A stretch of 46,420 nt of DNA from positions 1-46,420 of the forward strand of contig JACKKV010000010.1 in the NCBI GenBank assembly GCA_024236235.1, given 5' to 3'. This stretch comes from Novosphingobium sp. (GTDB taxonomy: Bacteria > Pseudomonadota > Alphaproteobacteria > Sphingomonadales > Sphingomonadaceae). A program made the position numbers and the translations under genes. This document shows, piece by piece, positions 34,769 through 43,435 of the stretch; position 1 is the first letter of the stretch; each line of letters starts with the position of its first letter. The notes beneath the pieces are model-generated. The model was not told where the DNA came from. It saw only the letters and a program-made list of their open reading frames with translations, and made no database searches.

Positions 34769-35740
34769 TCAGATTTCGAAGCTGACCATCTTGGCCATGA
34801 TGAAGACGCCGATACCCATCCAAAGCATGCCACCCATGCCTGCTACCATCAGGCGCTCGTCCGCGAAAAAGCCGCTGAGGTAGTTGGGATTCATCCACCA
34901 GATCAGACCGAAGACGATGAAGGGGAGAGAGCCGACGATATAGGCTGATGCCTTGGATTCAGAACTCATCGCCCTGATCTTGAGCTTCATCTGCGAGCGC
35001 TTGCGCAACACGTCGGCAAGGTTCGACAGGGTTTCGGCCAGGTTGCCACCGGTTTCGCGCTGAATTGCCAGCGTGATGCAAAAGAAGCTGAATTCGGCGG
35101 TGTTGAGGCGGTCCGCCGTATCCTGGAGCGCTTCCTCCATGGTCCGGCCAACCTTGATCTTGTCCACCACCGTCTTGAACTCCTGGCCGACAGGGCCAGC
35201 GATTTCCTGCGCCACGACCTGCAGCGTTTCCGTGACCGGAAGGCCTGAGCGCAGGCCGCGCACCAGCAGTTCGATTGCGTCGGGGAATTTGGTGGTGAAG
35301 GCGTTGGTGCGCCGCTTGATGAAGTGATTGACCACCATATGGGGCAGGCCCGCACCGATGATTACCCCGAAGCCGAGAGAGAGCATTGCGGCGCCGGTGC
35401 GCAGATACATCAGCACGGTGATCGCCAGGGCAAGGCCGAGCGAGGCATAAAGATACTGCTGAACGGTCCAGCCCTTGCCGGTCCGGTTCAGCCGGAGTGA
35501 GAGCGCCTCGATGCGTGACCCGGAACCCCCGATCTTGTGCATCTTGGGCTTGCGTGCAGCCACGGCCTTGCGCAGCTGCGCTTCCACCTTGTCCTTGGTG
35601 CTTTCCGAATGGCGTTCGCGCAGACCCTGCAGGCGGCGCGCGCCTTCCTTGGCCGGCGATGGGCCGGAAAACGCGCTATAGGCAAGCACCATCAGGGCCA
35701 TCAGCCCCATGGCGAAGAGAAAGAGCTGGATGATGCTCAT
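34769..35740 (-). CDS. tadB: Tad pilus inner-membrane platform protein TadB
   Basis: 323 residues. An N-terminal membrane helix (IIQLFLFAMGLMALMVLAYSA) precedes a basic cytoplasmic region; a pair of helices and then the T2SSF domain with FPDAIELLVRGLRSGLPVTETL and IQRETGGNLAETLSNLADVLRKR follow. The C-terminal membrane segments are GSLPFIVFGLIWWM and GMGGMLWMGIGVFIM. It lies 22 bases before tadC and 97 bases after cpaE. In most Tad loci cpaF/tadA stands between cpaE and tadB; here it is absent. Confidence 0.93.
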   Translation of the reverse strand: MSIIQLFLFAMGLMALMVLAYSAFSGPSPAKEGARRLQGLRERHSESTKDKVEAQLRKAVAARKPKMHKIGGSGSRIEALSLRLNRTGKGWTVQQYLYASLGLALAITVLMYLRTGAAMLSLGFGVIIGAGLPHMVVNHFIKRRTNAFTTKFPDAIELLVRGLRSGLPVTETLQVVAQEIAGPVGQEFKTVVDKIKVGRTMEEALQDTADRLNTAEFSFFCITLAIQRETGGNLAETLSNLADVLRKRSQMKLKIRAMSSESKASAYIVGSLPFIVFGLIWWMNPNYLSGFFADERLMVAGMGGMLWMGIGVFIMAKMVSFEI

Positions 35741-35837
35741 GGTCTAGCCTTGCCTTTCCGTGCCGGGTCGTACCGGCGAGATTGTTTGGGACTGCGGGCG
35801 ACGGAGCCGGGGCCCGCCGCAGCCGCAATCACCCAAG

Positions 35838-37133
35838 TCATTGCGCCCCAACGGGCGCATTGTCCTTCTTCTTCGCCATCAGGGACTTGATGTCGAACTT
35901 GCCCAGCAGGGTTGCCTTCGCACCCCCGGCCGCGGCCGCTTCTTCCGCACCGTCTTCTTCATTGCCGGTTCCTATGATGGATGCGGCAATGCTGCGGATC
36001 GCCGCACTGGCGCGGCTGGAGCGGTTGGCTTCGGCAAAAGTCTGCCCCAGTTTGGCCGCATTGGCGGCGGCCTTCTGGTCGAACGGGATCGTGAAATCGA
36101 TCTTGCGTTCGATCGAGGCCTCGAAGTCGCTCTTGCTGATTTCCGCGACACCGCTCTGCACCCGGTTGGCGATGACCAGCGGACGCGCATGCGAGGCATT
36201 GCTTTTCAGCCAGGACAGGATGCGGATCGCATCGCGCGCCGATGCCAGCGTCAGTTCCGTAACCAGCGTGACCACATTCACTTCCGCCAGCAGATGCGGG
36301 AAGTTGATCAGCATGTTGCGCGGCAGATCGATGACCGTCATCTCGAAGGCGTGGCGGAACTCTTCCTCCAGCTGGAGAAAGGCCGAACCATCCGTCATCA
36401 GTGGCGTGTTCATCGGCGCTTCGGCCGAAAGAATAGCCAGATTATCGTTCGCGCGGATCATGGCGCGTTCGATGAACAGACCGTCGATACGGCTGGGATT
36501 GTCGATCGCATCGGTCAGGCCGCGGCCCGGTTCAAGATCAAGCGCCAGCGCGCCGGTGCCGAAATGGATATCCAGATCGAGCAAGGCGGTGGGCAGCTTG
36601 TTATCCGCGCTGAACAGCCAGGCGAGCGATGTCGCCAGCGTCGAGGCACCGACCCCGCCGCGTGTGCCGACGACCGCAGTCGATATATGCCGCTTGGGCG
36701 CGGACGCATCCGAGTTCTTGGGCTGCGAGAAGACCTGTTGGGCCTGCGTCAGCGCATCGCGCAGCTGCGGGGCCGAGAGCGGTTTCAGCAGATAGTCGTG
36801 AATGCCGCTGGCCAGCAGATCGCGATAGAGCCGGACATCGTTGACCTGCCCGACAGCGATCACCACCGTGCCGGGTTCGCAAACCTCGGCCAGGGCGTTG
36901 ATGTCGTTCAGCGGGTCGCCGCTTTCCGACAGGTCGACCATCAGAATGTTGGGGCTGGCGCTGATTGACAGCGATTGTACGGCATTGCGCAGGCCGCCCT
37001 TGTTGCACTTTTCCGGTGGCCAGCCCATTTCGATCACGACCGGCCGCAGCTGGTCAAGCGTCGTATCGTCGCAGATGAAGGCGGCGAAAGGATCGCGGTT
37101 GCCGGTCGATCCTGGTTTCCAAGGCGCGTTCAT
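35838..37133 (-). CDS. cpaE: Tad pilus assembly ATPase-like protein CpaE/TadZ
   Basis: 431 residues. The N-terminal ~130 residues form an atypical receiver-like domain (AFICDD, NILMVDLSESG, DYLLKPLSAPQL). A ParA/MinD-type domain follows with the deviant Walker A GTRGGVGASTLATSLAW, in which the usual signature Lys is missing. LLDLDIHFG and VIDLPRN supply the Walker A'/B acids. TadZ/CpaE localises the pilus machine to the pole. The acidic/Ala-rich C-terminal tail is followed by a gap lacking cpaF. Confidence 0.92.
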   Translation of the reverse strand: MNAPWKPGSTGNRDPFAAFICDDTTLDQLRPVVIEMGWPPEKCNKGGLRNAVQSLSISASPNILMVDLSESGDPLNDINALAEVCEPGTVVIAVGQVNDVRLYRDLLASGIHDYLLKPLSAPQLRDALTQAQQVFSQPKNSDASAPKRHISTAVVGTRGGVGASTLATSLAWLFSADNKLPTALLDLDIHFGTGALALDLEPGRGLTDAIDNPSRIDGLFIERAMIRANDNLAILSAEAPMNTPLMTDGSAFLQLEEEFRHAFEMTVIDLPRNMLINFPHLLAEVNVVTLVTELTLASARDAIRILSWLKSNASHARPLVIANRVQSGVAEISKSDFEASIERKIDFTIPFDQKAAANAAKLGQTFAEANRSSRASAAIRSIAASIIGTGNEEDGAEEAAAAGGAKATLLGKFDIKSLMAKKKDNAPVGAQ

Positions 37134-37136
37134 GGC

Positions 37137-37790
37137 TCAGTTACCCCCACCAGTTGAGTTTGTTTTAAGGCCGCCCTTGCCGGTCGGTTCCTGGGCGCGA
37201 TAGGATTCGATGGCCTTGCTCGAACTCATGATGACCGTTTCGCCAGTCCCGGTTGCGCCTTTCAGCAGATGTTCGGGGTTGGCGACCATCGCGGCAATGT
37301 TACTGTTGACCGCGCAGCCAAAGCCGGAGCGGGTCTCATTGCCGAGATTGGCCGCAAATGAGTCCGACCAGTCGGGACAACCTTCGACCGTCGCACTGGC
37401 GCGGGTGATGACCACACGGGCCTTGCCCGGATCGACATAGCCTGCGGTTACGGGCGCGGTTTCATTGACCAGCATGCCGTATTTGGCGGCGATGGCGGCA
37501 ATGGCGTCGCGAGTTGCCGTGCTGTTCAGCGGATCGTCAATGGCGATCCGGTCCCCATAGCGAATGTCCATGGCTTCGAACCAATCGGCAAGACGCCGCT
37601 GTTCGGGGACTGACAGTCCGCCTGCGCCGGTCACCAGATCGATGGTGTAATTGGTGCGCTTGACCACCGGCTGATGCACGCTTTCCAGGCCACGCTTTTC
37701 ATAACTGGCGCTGGAACAGGCAGCGGTTGAAAGCCCCAGCGTGAGAGTGATCGCCGCGACCACCGGTTTTGACATGCGGATGAGCATCAT
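37137..37790 (-). CDS. cpaD: Pilus biogenesis lipoprotein CpaD
   Basis: 217 residues from ATG 37790 (tandem ATG at 37787), with AAAGGG a few bases ahead; an in-frame GTG at 37805 also exists. Signal peptide with AAITLTLGLSTAAC suggests lipidation at the Cys. The core NYTIDLVTGAGGLSVPEQRRLADWF, VVITRASATVEGCPDWS and FGCAVNSNIAAMVANPEHLL is characteristic of the CpaD family. It is an outer-membrane lipoprotein thought to help the CpaC secretin. It overlaps or abuts cpaC and precedes cpaE by 3 bases. Confidence 0.93.
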   Translation of the reverse strand: MMLIRMSKPVVAAITLTLGLSTAACSSASYEKRGLESVHQPVVKRTNYTIDLVTGAGGLSVPEQRRLADWFEAMDIRYGDRIAIDDPLNSTATRDAIAAIAAKYGMLVNETAPVTAGYVDPGKARVVITRASATVEGCPDWSDSFAANLGNETRSGFGCAVNSNIAAMVANPEHLLKGATGTGETVIMSSSKAIESYRAQEPTGKGGLKTNSTGGGN

Positions 37791-37801
37791 TCTTCCCTTT
37801 C

Positions 37802-39394
37802 TCACTTGAGGCTGAAGCCGGGCGTGGCGGCGGCCTGGGCCTGCTGGTCACGCTTCTTCGACTTCTTTGACTTCTTGTCGCTCTTGGGATCGGCGAGGTC
37901 CGATTCCGACAGCCCGACCTTGGGCAGAGTGGCCGTTGTGGTATCCGGATCGGCGGTCGGCATCGGGCGCTGTTCATTGCTGCGGCCCTTGCTTTCCATG
38001 TTGCCGATGACCTGTTCGAACATGGTCGGCGCGTGGAAGCCATCGGTCGGCAGCTTGATCTGGCTGTCGTCCACCGGTTTGACCAGATAAGGCGTGACCA
38101 CGATCACGAGTTCGGTCTGACCCCTGCGGAAATCGGTCGAACGGAACAGCGAGCCGATAATCGGCAGGTCACCCGCACCCGGCGTCTTGTCGATGGTGTT
38201 CTGCGCGTTGTTGCTCAGCAAGCCAGCGATCATGAAGCTCTGGCCCGACCCCAGTTCCACCGTCGTTTCAGCCCGGCGGATGGTCAGTGCGGGAATCTGG
38301 AAACCGTTCAGCGTGACCGCGCCCTGGCTTGACAATTCCGACACTTCGGGGCGGACCCGGATCGAGATGCGGCCATTGGCCAGCACATAGGGCGTATAGG
38401 ACAGGCTGACGCCAAATTTCTTGTATTCGACTGACGTGGTGCCCAGGCCCTGGCTCATCGGGATCGGGAATTCACCGCCCGCGAGGAAGTCCGCCGTTTC
38501 GCCCGAAAGCGCCGTCAGATTGGGCTGGGACAGCGTTGTGACGAGGCCGTTGCGTTCGGCAAGGTCAAGCGCACCAAGCAGGTCGAGGCCGAGGAACCGG
38601 CCCATGCCGGCAATCGTTGAGCCGGATCCGGTGGTGTCCACGCCGGGACCGACGATCTCGGTTCCGTCGGGAAGGACAAATGCGGGCCCCGTGACGCCGG
38701 GGCCAACACCCAGCGGACCATTGACCATATATTCGCCCTCGGCGACGGTCCGTCCTTGGCCGATACCGAACTTGAAGCCGCTGGTGCCGTCGAAGGTCGA
38801 CAGGTTGGTGCCGAGCGTGCGGATGAGCGAGCGGCTGACCTCGGCAAACCGCACGCGCAGGTTGACCTGCAGCGGGGTCGCCGTCTTCAGGCGGCTGACC
38901 ACCGTCGCGCCTTCACCCATGAACGCCTTGGCCAGCCGTTCGGCTTCGGCGGCATCTTCCGGCGCGGCCACAGTGCCGGTCAGCAGCACTGCATTATTGC
39001 TCATGGTGGCGACGCTGACTTTTGCATCCGGCATGGCCAGCGCCAGCATCTGGTCGATGCTGTCAATGTTGGATCCGACCCGGATATTGGTCGACCAGAT
39101 CACCGCGCCCGCCGCATTGCTGGCATAAAGCGTGGTTTCGCCACCGGACTTGCCCATGATGTAAAGCTGGCGCTGCGATTTCACCTGAAAATCCGCGATG
39201 GCCGGGTTCGATATCCAGATGTCCGCCATGTTGGCCGGAACCGTGATCAGCTTGCCGCGCCCGATCGAAATGTCGATCGTGCTGGTCGGCGTGGCGACTG
39301 ACTGGGCCCGGGCCAGGCTGGCCATGCCCACAGTGAAGGGGGCGAAGGCGAAGGCGGCGCTCAACAGGGTTGCGGTAATGCGGCGGTTCATCAT
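37802..39394 (-). CDS. cpaC: Tad pilus secretin CpaC/RcpA
   Basis: 530 residues from ATG 39394 (AAGG ahead), which gives a clean signal peptide ending SLARAQS. A longer form from ATG 39454, one base after the cpaB stop, is possible. Pilus N-terminal domain (IDISIGRGKLITVPANMADIWI and GETTLYASN), a BON-like segment, then the secretin domain: LSGETADFLAGGEFPIPM, LSYTPYVLANGRISIRVRPEVSEL and GDLPIIGSLFRSTDFRRGQTELVIVVTPYLV. A Lys-rich stretch and short tail end the protein. It forms the outer-membrane channel for the Flp pilus. Confidence 0.94.
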   Translation of the reverse strand: MMNRRITATLLSAAFAFAPFTVGMASLARAQSVATPTSTIDISIGRGKLITVPANMADIWISNPAIADFQVKSQRQLYIMGKSGGETTLYASNAAGAVIWSTNIRVGSNIDSIDQMLALAMPDAKVSVATMSNNAVLLTGTVAAPEDAAEAERLAKAFMGEGATVVSRLKTATPLQVNLRVRFAEVSRSLIRTLGTNLSTFDGTSGFKFGIGQGRTVAEGEYMVNGPLGVGPGVTGPAFVLPDGTEIVGPGVDTTGSGSTIAGMGRFLGLDLLGALDLAERNGLVTTLSQPNLTALSGETADFLAGGEFPIPMSQGLGTTSVEYKKFGVSLSYTPYVLANGRISIRVRPEVSELSSQGAVTLNGFQIPALTIRRAETTVELGSGQSFMIAGLLSNNAQNTIDKTPGAGDLPIIGSLFRSTDFRRGQTELVIVVTPYLVKPVDDSQIKLPTDGFHAPTMFEQVIGNMESKGRSNEQRPMPTADPDTTTATLPKVGLSESDLADPKSDKKSKKSKKRDQQAQAAATPGFSLK

Positions 39395-39455
39395 CTTGCC
39401 TTTCGTTTGCGCAGGGCGCGGTGCGGCATGGGTGAAGCTGTTAGGGATCGTCATC

Positions 39456-40460
39456 TCACTTACTCCGGACCTGCACCATTTCAGTGGCTGTTCCGCGTGT
39501 GACACGAACAGTCGGGCCTTGCGCCGCGGCTGCAGCGGGTGCACCGCCACCGCCAGGTGCGGCCGCGCCACCGCCACTGCCGCCCAAGGAGGGCATGGAA
39601 CGGCGCTGGAAGCGCGATACGTCACCACCGGTCACGAAGGTCGTGGCGCTGTCCTGCGGCTGGGCGAGCGCGGTCTTGATCAGCTTTTCTTCCTCTTCCG
39701 GGGAAGCGCCTTCGGGCAGATCGACCGCACCCGAGGCCACGGCGCGTTCAAGTTCGCCCGCGCTGTCTGCAATGGAACGCAGCGACAGGCTGATCGTGCC
39801 GATCGTCTGCGCAACGGCGACCTTTTCGGCGATCTTGGGGGTCACTTCGAGCGTGACCGTCTTGAAAGCGCGTACCACGGTCTTGCCGTCAACCGTTGCC
39901 GATTCTGTCGACTGGTCAGTGGCCAGCACCCGCACGTTGCGCAGGAAAGTTTCGGAAGCCTTGAGCGGGGCGCCATCATCACCCTTGACGGTCTGGGTCA
40001 GGACCAGGTCAACGCGGTCACCCGGGAAGACAAAGCCGCTCACCCCCGTCTTGGCGGACACCGGGATCGTCACGGCGCGCATGCCGGCGCCAAGCGCCGC
40101 TGCCAGGAAGCCGCGATCGCCGGGGCGGACAAGGGAGCCTTGCGTCACAGGTTCACCCGCCGTTACGGGGTGGCGCACAACCGTGCCGAGGAGCTTGGTC
40201 ATGTCAGCTTCGCCGTCGATGAAGTAGGCGCGACTGACCAGTTCCTTGGGCCAGGGCTGGAAGGTGATCGCATCGGCCGTAATGATCGTGCCGGTGGGCA
40301 GCGCGCGCTGCGCCACCAGAACCTTCGGCCCCTTGGGCGCTTCAACGGCCGCTTCGGCCTTCGGCGCCGACGCGCCTGCGAACATACTCCGGGCAGCCAT
40401 TGCCGTACCGATCGCGACGATCAGCGCCCCCAGCAGCAGTATGAGCTTCTTCCTGTCCAT
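39456..40460 (-). CDS. cpaB: Flp pilus assembly protein CpaB/RcpC
   Basis: 334 residues. One N-terminal membrane helix (KLILLLGALIVAIGTAMAA), a SAF-like domain with VLVAQRALPTGTIITADAITFQPWP, then the CpaB domain with MRAVTIPVSAKTGVSGFVFPGDRVDLVLTQ and VTLEVTPKIAEKVAVAQTIGTISLSLR. A long Gly/Ala-rich linker precedes TVRVTRGT. It is a periplasmic factor linked to the secretin. It follows cpaA with an 86-base gap containing a short hairpin. Confidence 0.92.
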   Translation of the reverse strand: MDRKKLILLLGALIVAIGTAMAARSMFAGASAPKAEAAVEAPKGPKVLVAQRALPTGTIITADAITFQPWPKELVSRAYFIDGEADMTKLLGTVVRHPVTAGEPVTQGSLVRPGDRGFLAAALGAGMRAVTIPVSAKTGVSGFVFPGDRVDLVLTQTVKGDDGAPLKASETFLRNVRVLATDQSTESATVDGKTVVRAFKTVTLEVTPKIAEKVAVAQTIGTISLSLRSIADSAGELERAVASGAVDLPEGASPEEEEKLIKTALAQPQDSATTFVTGGDVSRFQRRSMPSLGGSGGGAAAPGGGGAPAAAAAQGPTVRVTRGTATEMVQVRSK

Positions 40461-40483
40461 GGCGCTTTAAGCCCCCTCATTGG

Positions 40484-40502
40484 GCCCGCGAACATTGCGG
40501 GC
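40484..40502 (-). promoter_or_regulatory. Short hairpin between cpaA and cpaB
   Basis: GCCCGC and GCGGGC form a perfect 6-bp stem around a 7-base loop, just upstream of the cpaB RBS. There is no T-tract. It may modulate cpaB translation or processing; the role is inferred. Confidence 0.35.
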
Positions 40503-40546
40503 TGTGTCAGATTTCGTGTCTAGTCCGGGATTGGTTAAAATCAGGT

Positions 40547-41041
40547 TCACCCCGCCAGCCCCCCGGCCTGCGTGGCATGCGGCAGATATTCCAGGCCCAG
40601 GATCCACAGGCCGCCAATCGCGATGGCGACCCCATAAGGGATCGCCAGCCTGTCGCGCTGGCGCCGGGCAATGTGCCAGGCCCCCATCGCCAGCGTCAGC
40701 ACGCCGCCGACGATGGCCATGACCACCAGCATCTGGAGGAATTGCGTCGGGGGCAGCCACAGCGCCAGCGCGCTGAGCAGTTTCACGTCGCCACCACCCA
40801 TTGCGCCGAGGGCAAACAGGCCCGCAAGCACAACAAAGGTTGCCAGCGCCATGCCGATCTGGATTGGAACATCCGGCCACAGGTCCAGCCCGCTGGCCAG
40901 CCAGAACAGCGGCGCGCCTGCGGCGATCGCGATGTTCAGCCAATTGTCGATCTGGCGCCGCCGGATGTCCGTGAATGCGGCCACGATCAGTGCCAGCGCC
41001 AGTGCGCCAAGCATGAAGTCGTGGAAAAATCCATTCTGCAT
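40547..41041 (-). CDS. cpaA: Prepilin peptidase CpaA/TadV
   Basis: 164 residues, about five membrane helices, the compact peptidase-only form. The two catalytic aspartates are visible in AFTDIRRRQIDNWLN and in the GxGD motif MGGGDVKLL. It cleaves the leader of Flp pilins. It is the first gene of the - strand pilus run, diverging from the alpha/beta hydrolase gene. No pilin gene is present beside it. Confidence 0.93.
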   Translation of the reverse strand: MQNGFFHDFMLGALALALIVAAFTDIRRRQIDNWLNIAIAAGAPLFWLASGLDLWPDVPIQIGMALATFVVLAGLFALGAMGGGDVKLLSALALWLPPTQFLQMLVVMAIVGGVLTLAMGAWHIARRQRDRLAIPYGVAIAIGGLWILGLEYLPHATQAGGLAG

Positions 41042-41056
41042 TGATAGCCCCCCGGC

Positions 41057-41079
41057 ATTACCGATGGGCTAGTGGTAAT
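41057..41079. promoter_or_regulatory. Inverted repeat in the cpaA/hydrolase divergent region
   Basis: ATTACC (41057-41062) and GGTAAT (41074-41079) are perfect inverted copies with an 11-base spacer, 16 bases upstream of the cpaA ATG. It is a possible operator for either gene. Six-base arms can occur by chance. Confidence 0.3.
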
Positions 41080-41110
41080 CCCCATGGCTTACCAAAAAGT
41101 AACCAAGCGC

Positions 41111-41116
41111 AGGAGG
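41111..41116 (+). promoter_or_regulatory. Strong Shine-Dalgarno AGGAGG with no ATG/GTG/TTG at the right distance
   Basis: A perfect AGGAGG. The codons at normal spacing in the hydrolase frame are ATT (41122, 5 bases) and ATC (41125, 8 bases). It decides the likely start of the hydrolase gene and argues for a rare initiation codon. Confidence 0.55.
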
Positions 41117-41121
41117 ACGGT

Positions 41122-42105
41122 ATTATCCAAGCAGATCAGCCGCTGAACGCCAACCCGCCGGGCCGGGTCATTCCCTCCGGCGCGCGCGAGGGGCAATGGC
41201 ACGCGGCTGACGGACAACCGATCCGCCGGATCGACATATCCGCCTCGCATGCCCCGCCGCACGGATCGCTGCTGTTCCTCCCGGGGCGGGGGGACTTCTA
41301 CGAGAAATACCTTGAGACCCTCGATCACTGGGCAGGGGTCGGCTGGCAGGTGACGGCGCTTGACTGGCGCGGGCAGGCCGGATCGGGCAGGCTGGGCAAG
41401 GATGATGTGACCGGTCATGTCTCCGATTTCAGTCTGTGGCTGGATGATCTAGGCGCCTTCTGGCGCGAATGGGAGGAGGCCACGCCCGGTCCGCACGTTC
41501 TGGCCGGCCATTCCATGGGCGGGCATCTGGTGCTGCGTGCGGCGGCCGAGGGGCTGGTCAGTCCCGATGCCCTCATCCTGTCCGCGCCAATGCTGGGTTT
41601 TACCGCCAAGTTCCTGCCCGCGGCCGTGCTTCATGCAGCGGCGCGAGCGATGACGATGCTTGGCGATCCGGCGCGGCCCGCCTGGAAATGGAGCGAAAAG
41701 CCGGGTGAGCTGCCGGCGGACCGTATTGCCCTGCTGACTCACGATCAGCGGCGCTACGACGATGAATTGTGGTGGCGCGCCCAGCGTCCGGAGCTGGTGA
41801 TGGGGCCGGGGAGCTGGGGCTGGGTGGAACGGGCCTATGCCTCGATGCGCGGTCTTGCGCGGCCCGGCCTTCTGGAAAACGTCAGGCTGCCCGTGCTGAT
41901 GCTTGGCAGCAGCGCCGACGGGCTGGTCGATTTCGGCGCGATGGAACAGGCTGCGGCGCACCTGCCTGATTGCACCTTCGTGGCTTTTGGCCCGGAAGCG
42001 CGACATGAAATCCTGCGCGAGGAGGATGCGGTCCGCAATCGCGCGCTGGATGCGATCGACCGCTTTCTGGCCCGAATCGCACCGCAACGGGCACAACCTG
42101 AATGA
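41122..42105 (+). CDS. Alpha/beta hydrolase (lysophospholipase/monoacylglycerol lipase-like)
   Basis: About 327 residues if started at the ATT at 41122 behind AGGAGG; an in-frame TTG at 41041 would overlap the cpaA start codon. Serine hydrolase fold: the nucleophile elbow GHSMGG, an Asp in GSSADGLVDF and a His in GPEARHEIL, with oxyanion loop LFLPGRGDFYEKY. This arrangement matches the Hydrolase_4 (monoacylglycerol lipase-like) group. The substrate is unknown. Its stop overlaps the oxidoreductase ATG by 4 bp. See the finding about its start; the body of the gene is secure. Confidence 0.85.
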   Translation: MIQADQPLNANPPGRVIPSGAREGQWHAADGQPIRRIDISASHAPPHGSLLFLPGRGDFYEKYLETLDHWAGVGWQVTALDWRGQAGSGRLGKDDVTGHVSDFSLWLDDLGAFWREWEEATPGPHVLAGHSMGGHLVLRAAAEGLVSPDALILSAPMLGFTAKFLPAAVLHAAARAMTMLGDPARPAWKWSEKPGELPADRIALLTHDQRRYDDELWWRAQRPELVMGPGSWGWVERAYASMRGLARPGLLENVRLPVLMLGSSADGLVDFGAMEQAAAHLPDCTFVAFGPEARHEILREEDAVRNRALDAIDRFLARIAPQRAQPE

Positions 42106-43199
42106 ACGAGACGTTCGACATCGCAATCGTGGGCGCGGGTATCGCCGGGGCGAGCCTTGCTGCCGAACTGGCGTGGCATGCGCGGGTGGCGCTGCTGGAG
42201 GCGGAAGATCAGCCGGGCTATCATACGACGGGCCGGTCCGCCGCGTTCTGGGCGGAAACCTATGGCGGACCGATGATACAGCCGCTGACCAGCGCATCAG
42301 GTCCGTGGCTTGCGGAACACGGATTTCTGGGCGCACGCGGCGGGCTGACCATCGCGCGGGCAGATCAGATCGCCCTGCTTGACCGGTTCGAGGTGGCGTT
42401 TGCCGACAGCGGGGTCCAGCTCGAACGCTGGGGACGGTCGCGGATGGAAGCGACGGTTCCGGGCTTGCAGCCCGACTGGGTCGCTGCTGTCTATGAGCCA
42501 GACAGCAAGGATATCGATGTCGGTGGGGTCTTTGGCCATTACCTCGGCGCGGCGCGGCGCGGCGGGGTACAGTTGATGACCCGCGCGCGGCTGGCGGGCG
42601 CAGAGCGCGCGGGCGGCCAATGGCTGCTTGCACTGGAGGACGGGCGTTGCCTGTCGTGTGGGCTGCTGGTCAATGCGGCCGGCGCCTGGGCGGATGAGGT
42701 TGCGCAAATGGCCGGTCTTGAACCTGTCGGCATTCAGCCGCTGCGCCGCACCATGGCCCAGCTGCGTACGCGACCCGCCGCTGATTCCGCGATGCCGCTG
42801 GTGCTGGACGCTGCTGGCACTTTCTATTTCAAGCCCGAAAGCGGGCGGGTCTGGCTGACCCCGCATGACGAAACGCCCAGTCCGCCCTGCGATGCGGCGC
42901 CGGAAGAGCTGGACATCGCCATTGCCATCGACCGCTTTCAGGGCGCGGTTGACTGGACCGTGGAGGCGGTCGAGCGCAAATGGGCGGGTTTGCGCAGCTT
43001 CGCCCCCGATCGCCTGCCGGTTTACGGTTTCGAACCGGGTGCGTCAGATTTCTTCTGGTTCGCGGGGCAGGGCGGTTTCGGCATTCAAACCGCCCCGGCC
43101 GCAGCGCGGCTGGCCGCTCAGCTAATTCTGAGGCATGAGGCCGATACGCTGACTGCGGGGCTGGACAGTTCGCTTTACGCCCCGTCGCGCTTTCGATAG
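42102..43199 (+). CDS. FAD-dependent oxidoreductase, DAO family (D-arginine dehydrogenase-like)
   Basis: 365 residues, ATGA-coupled to the hydrolase. Rossmann FAD loop IAIVGAGIAGASLAAEL, followed by LLEAEDQPGYHTTGRSAAFWAETYG, which resembles D-arginine dehydrogenase DauA. Then LLVNAAGAWADEVAQMAG and the C-terminal FAD motif WFAGQGGFGIQTAPAAARLAA. DAO-family enzymes oxidise D-amino acids, glycine or sarcosine-like amines; the DauA-like substrate loop makes a D-amino acid likely but unproven. The pairing with a lipase-like hydrolase does not explain the substrate. Confidence 0.9.
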   Translation: MNETFDIAIVGAGIAGASLAAELAWHARVALLEAEDQPGYHTTGRSAAFWAETYGGPMIQPLTSASGPWLAEHGFLGARGGLTIARADQIALLDRFEVAFADSGVQLERWGRSRMEATVPGLQPDWVAAVYEPDSKDIDVGGVFGHYLGAARRGGVQLMTRARLAGAERAGGQWLLALEDGRCLSCGLLVNAAGAWADEVAQMAGLEPVGIQPLRRTMAQLRTRPAADSAMPLVLDAAGTFYFKPESGRVWLTPHDETPSPPCDAAPEELDIAIAIDRFQGAVDWTVEAVERKWAGLRSFAPDRLPVYGFEPGASDFFWFAGQGGFGIQTAPAAARLAAQLILRHEADTLTAGLDSSLYAPSRFR

Positions 43200-43256
43200 G
43201 AAATGCGTTGCCGGACAATGACATGATCTGTCCCGGCACTGGATCAGGAGGAACGA

Positions 43257-43433
43257 ATGGCGCACAAGTTCGAAATCTACAAGGACAAGGCGGGCGAGTT
43301 CCGCGTACGTTTCAAGTATAATTCGGAGATCATGTTTTCCACCGAAGGCTATGCCTCCAAGGCCAGCGCGCAGAACGCAATTGATTCGATCAAGAAGAAC
43401 GGTCCCGACGCACCGGTCGAAGATAACAGCTGA
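43257..43433 (+). CDS. YegP-like DUF1508 protein
   Basis: 58 residues with AGGAGG at 43246-43251. The protein begins MAHKFEIYKDKAGEFRVRF and contains SEIMFSTEGYASKASAQNAIDSIKKN, the DUF1508 repeat found once here and twice in E. coli YegP. Very short and easily missed. The function of the family is not known. It ends 2 bases before the convergent rnhA stop. Confidence 0.9.
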   Translation: MAHKFEIYKDKAGEFRVRFKYNSEIMFSTEGYASKASAQNAIDSIKKNGPDAPVEDNS

Positions 43434-43435
43434 CC

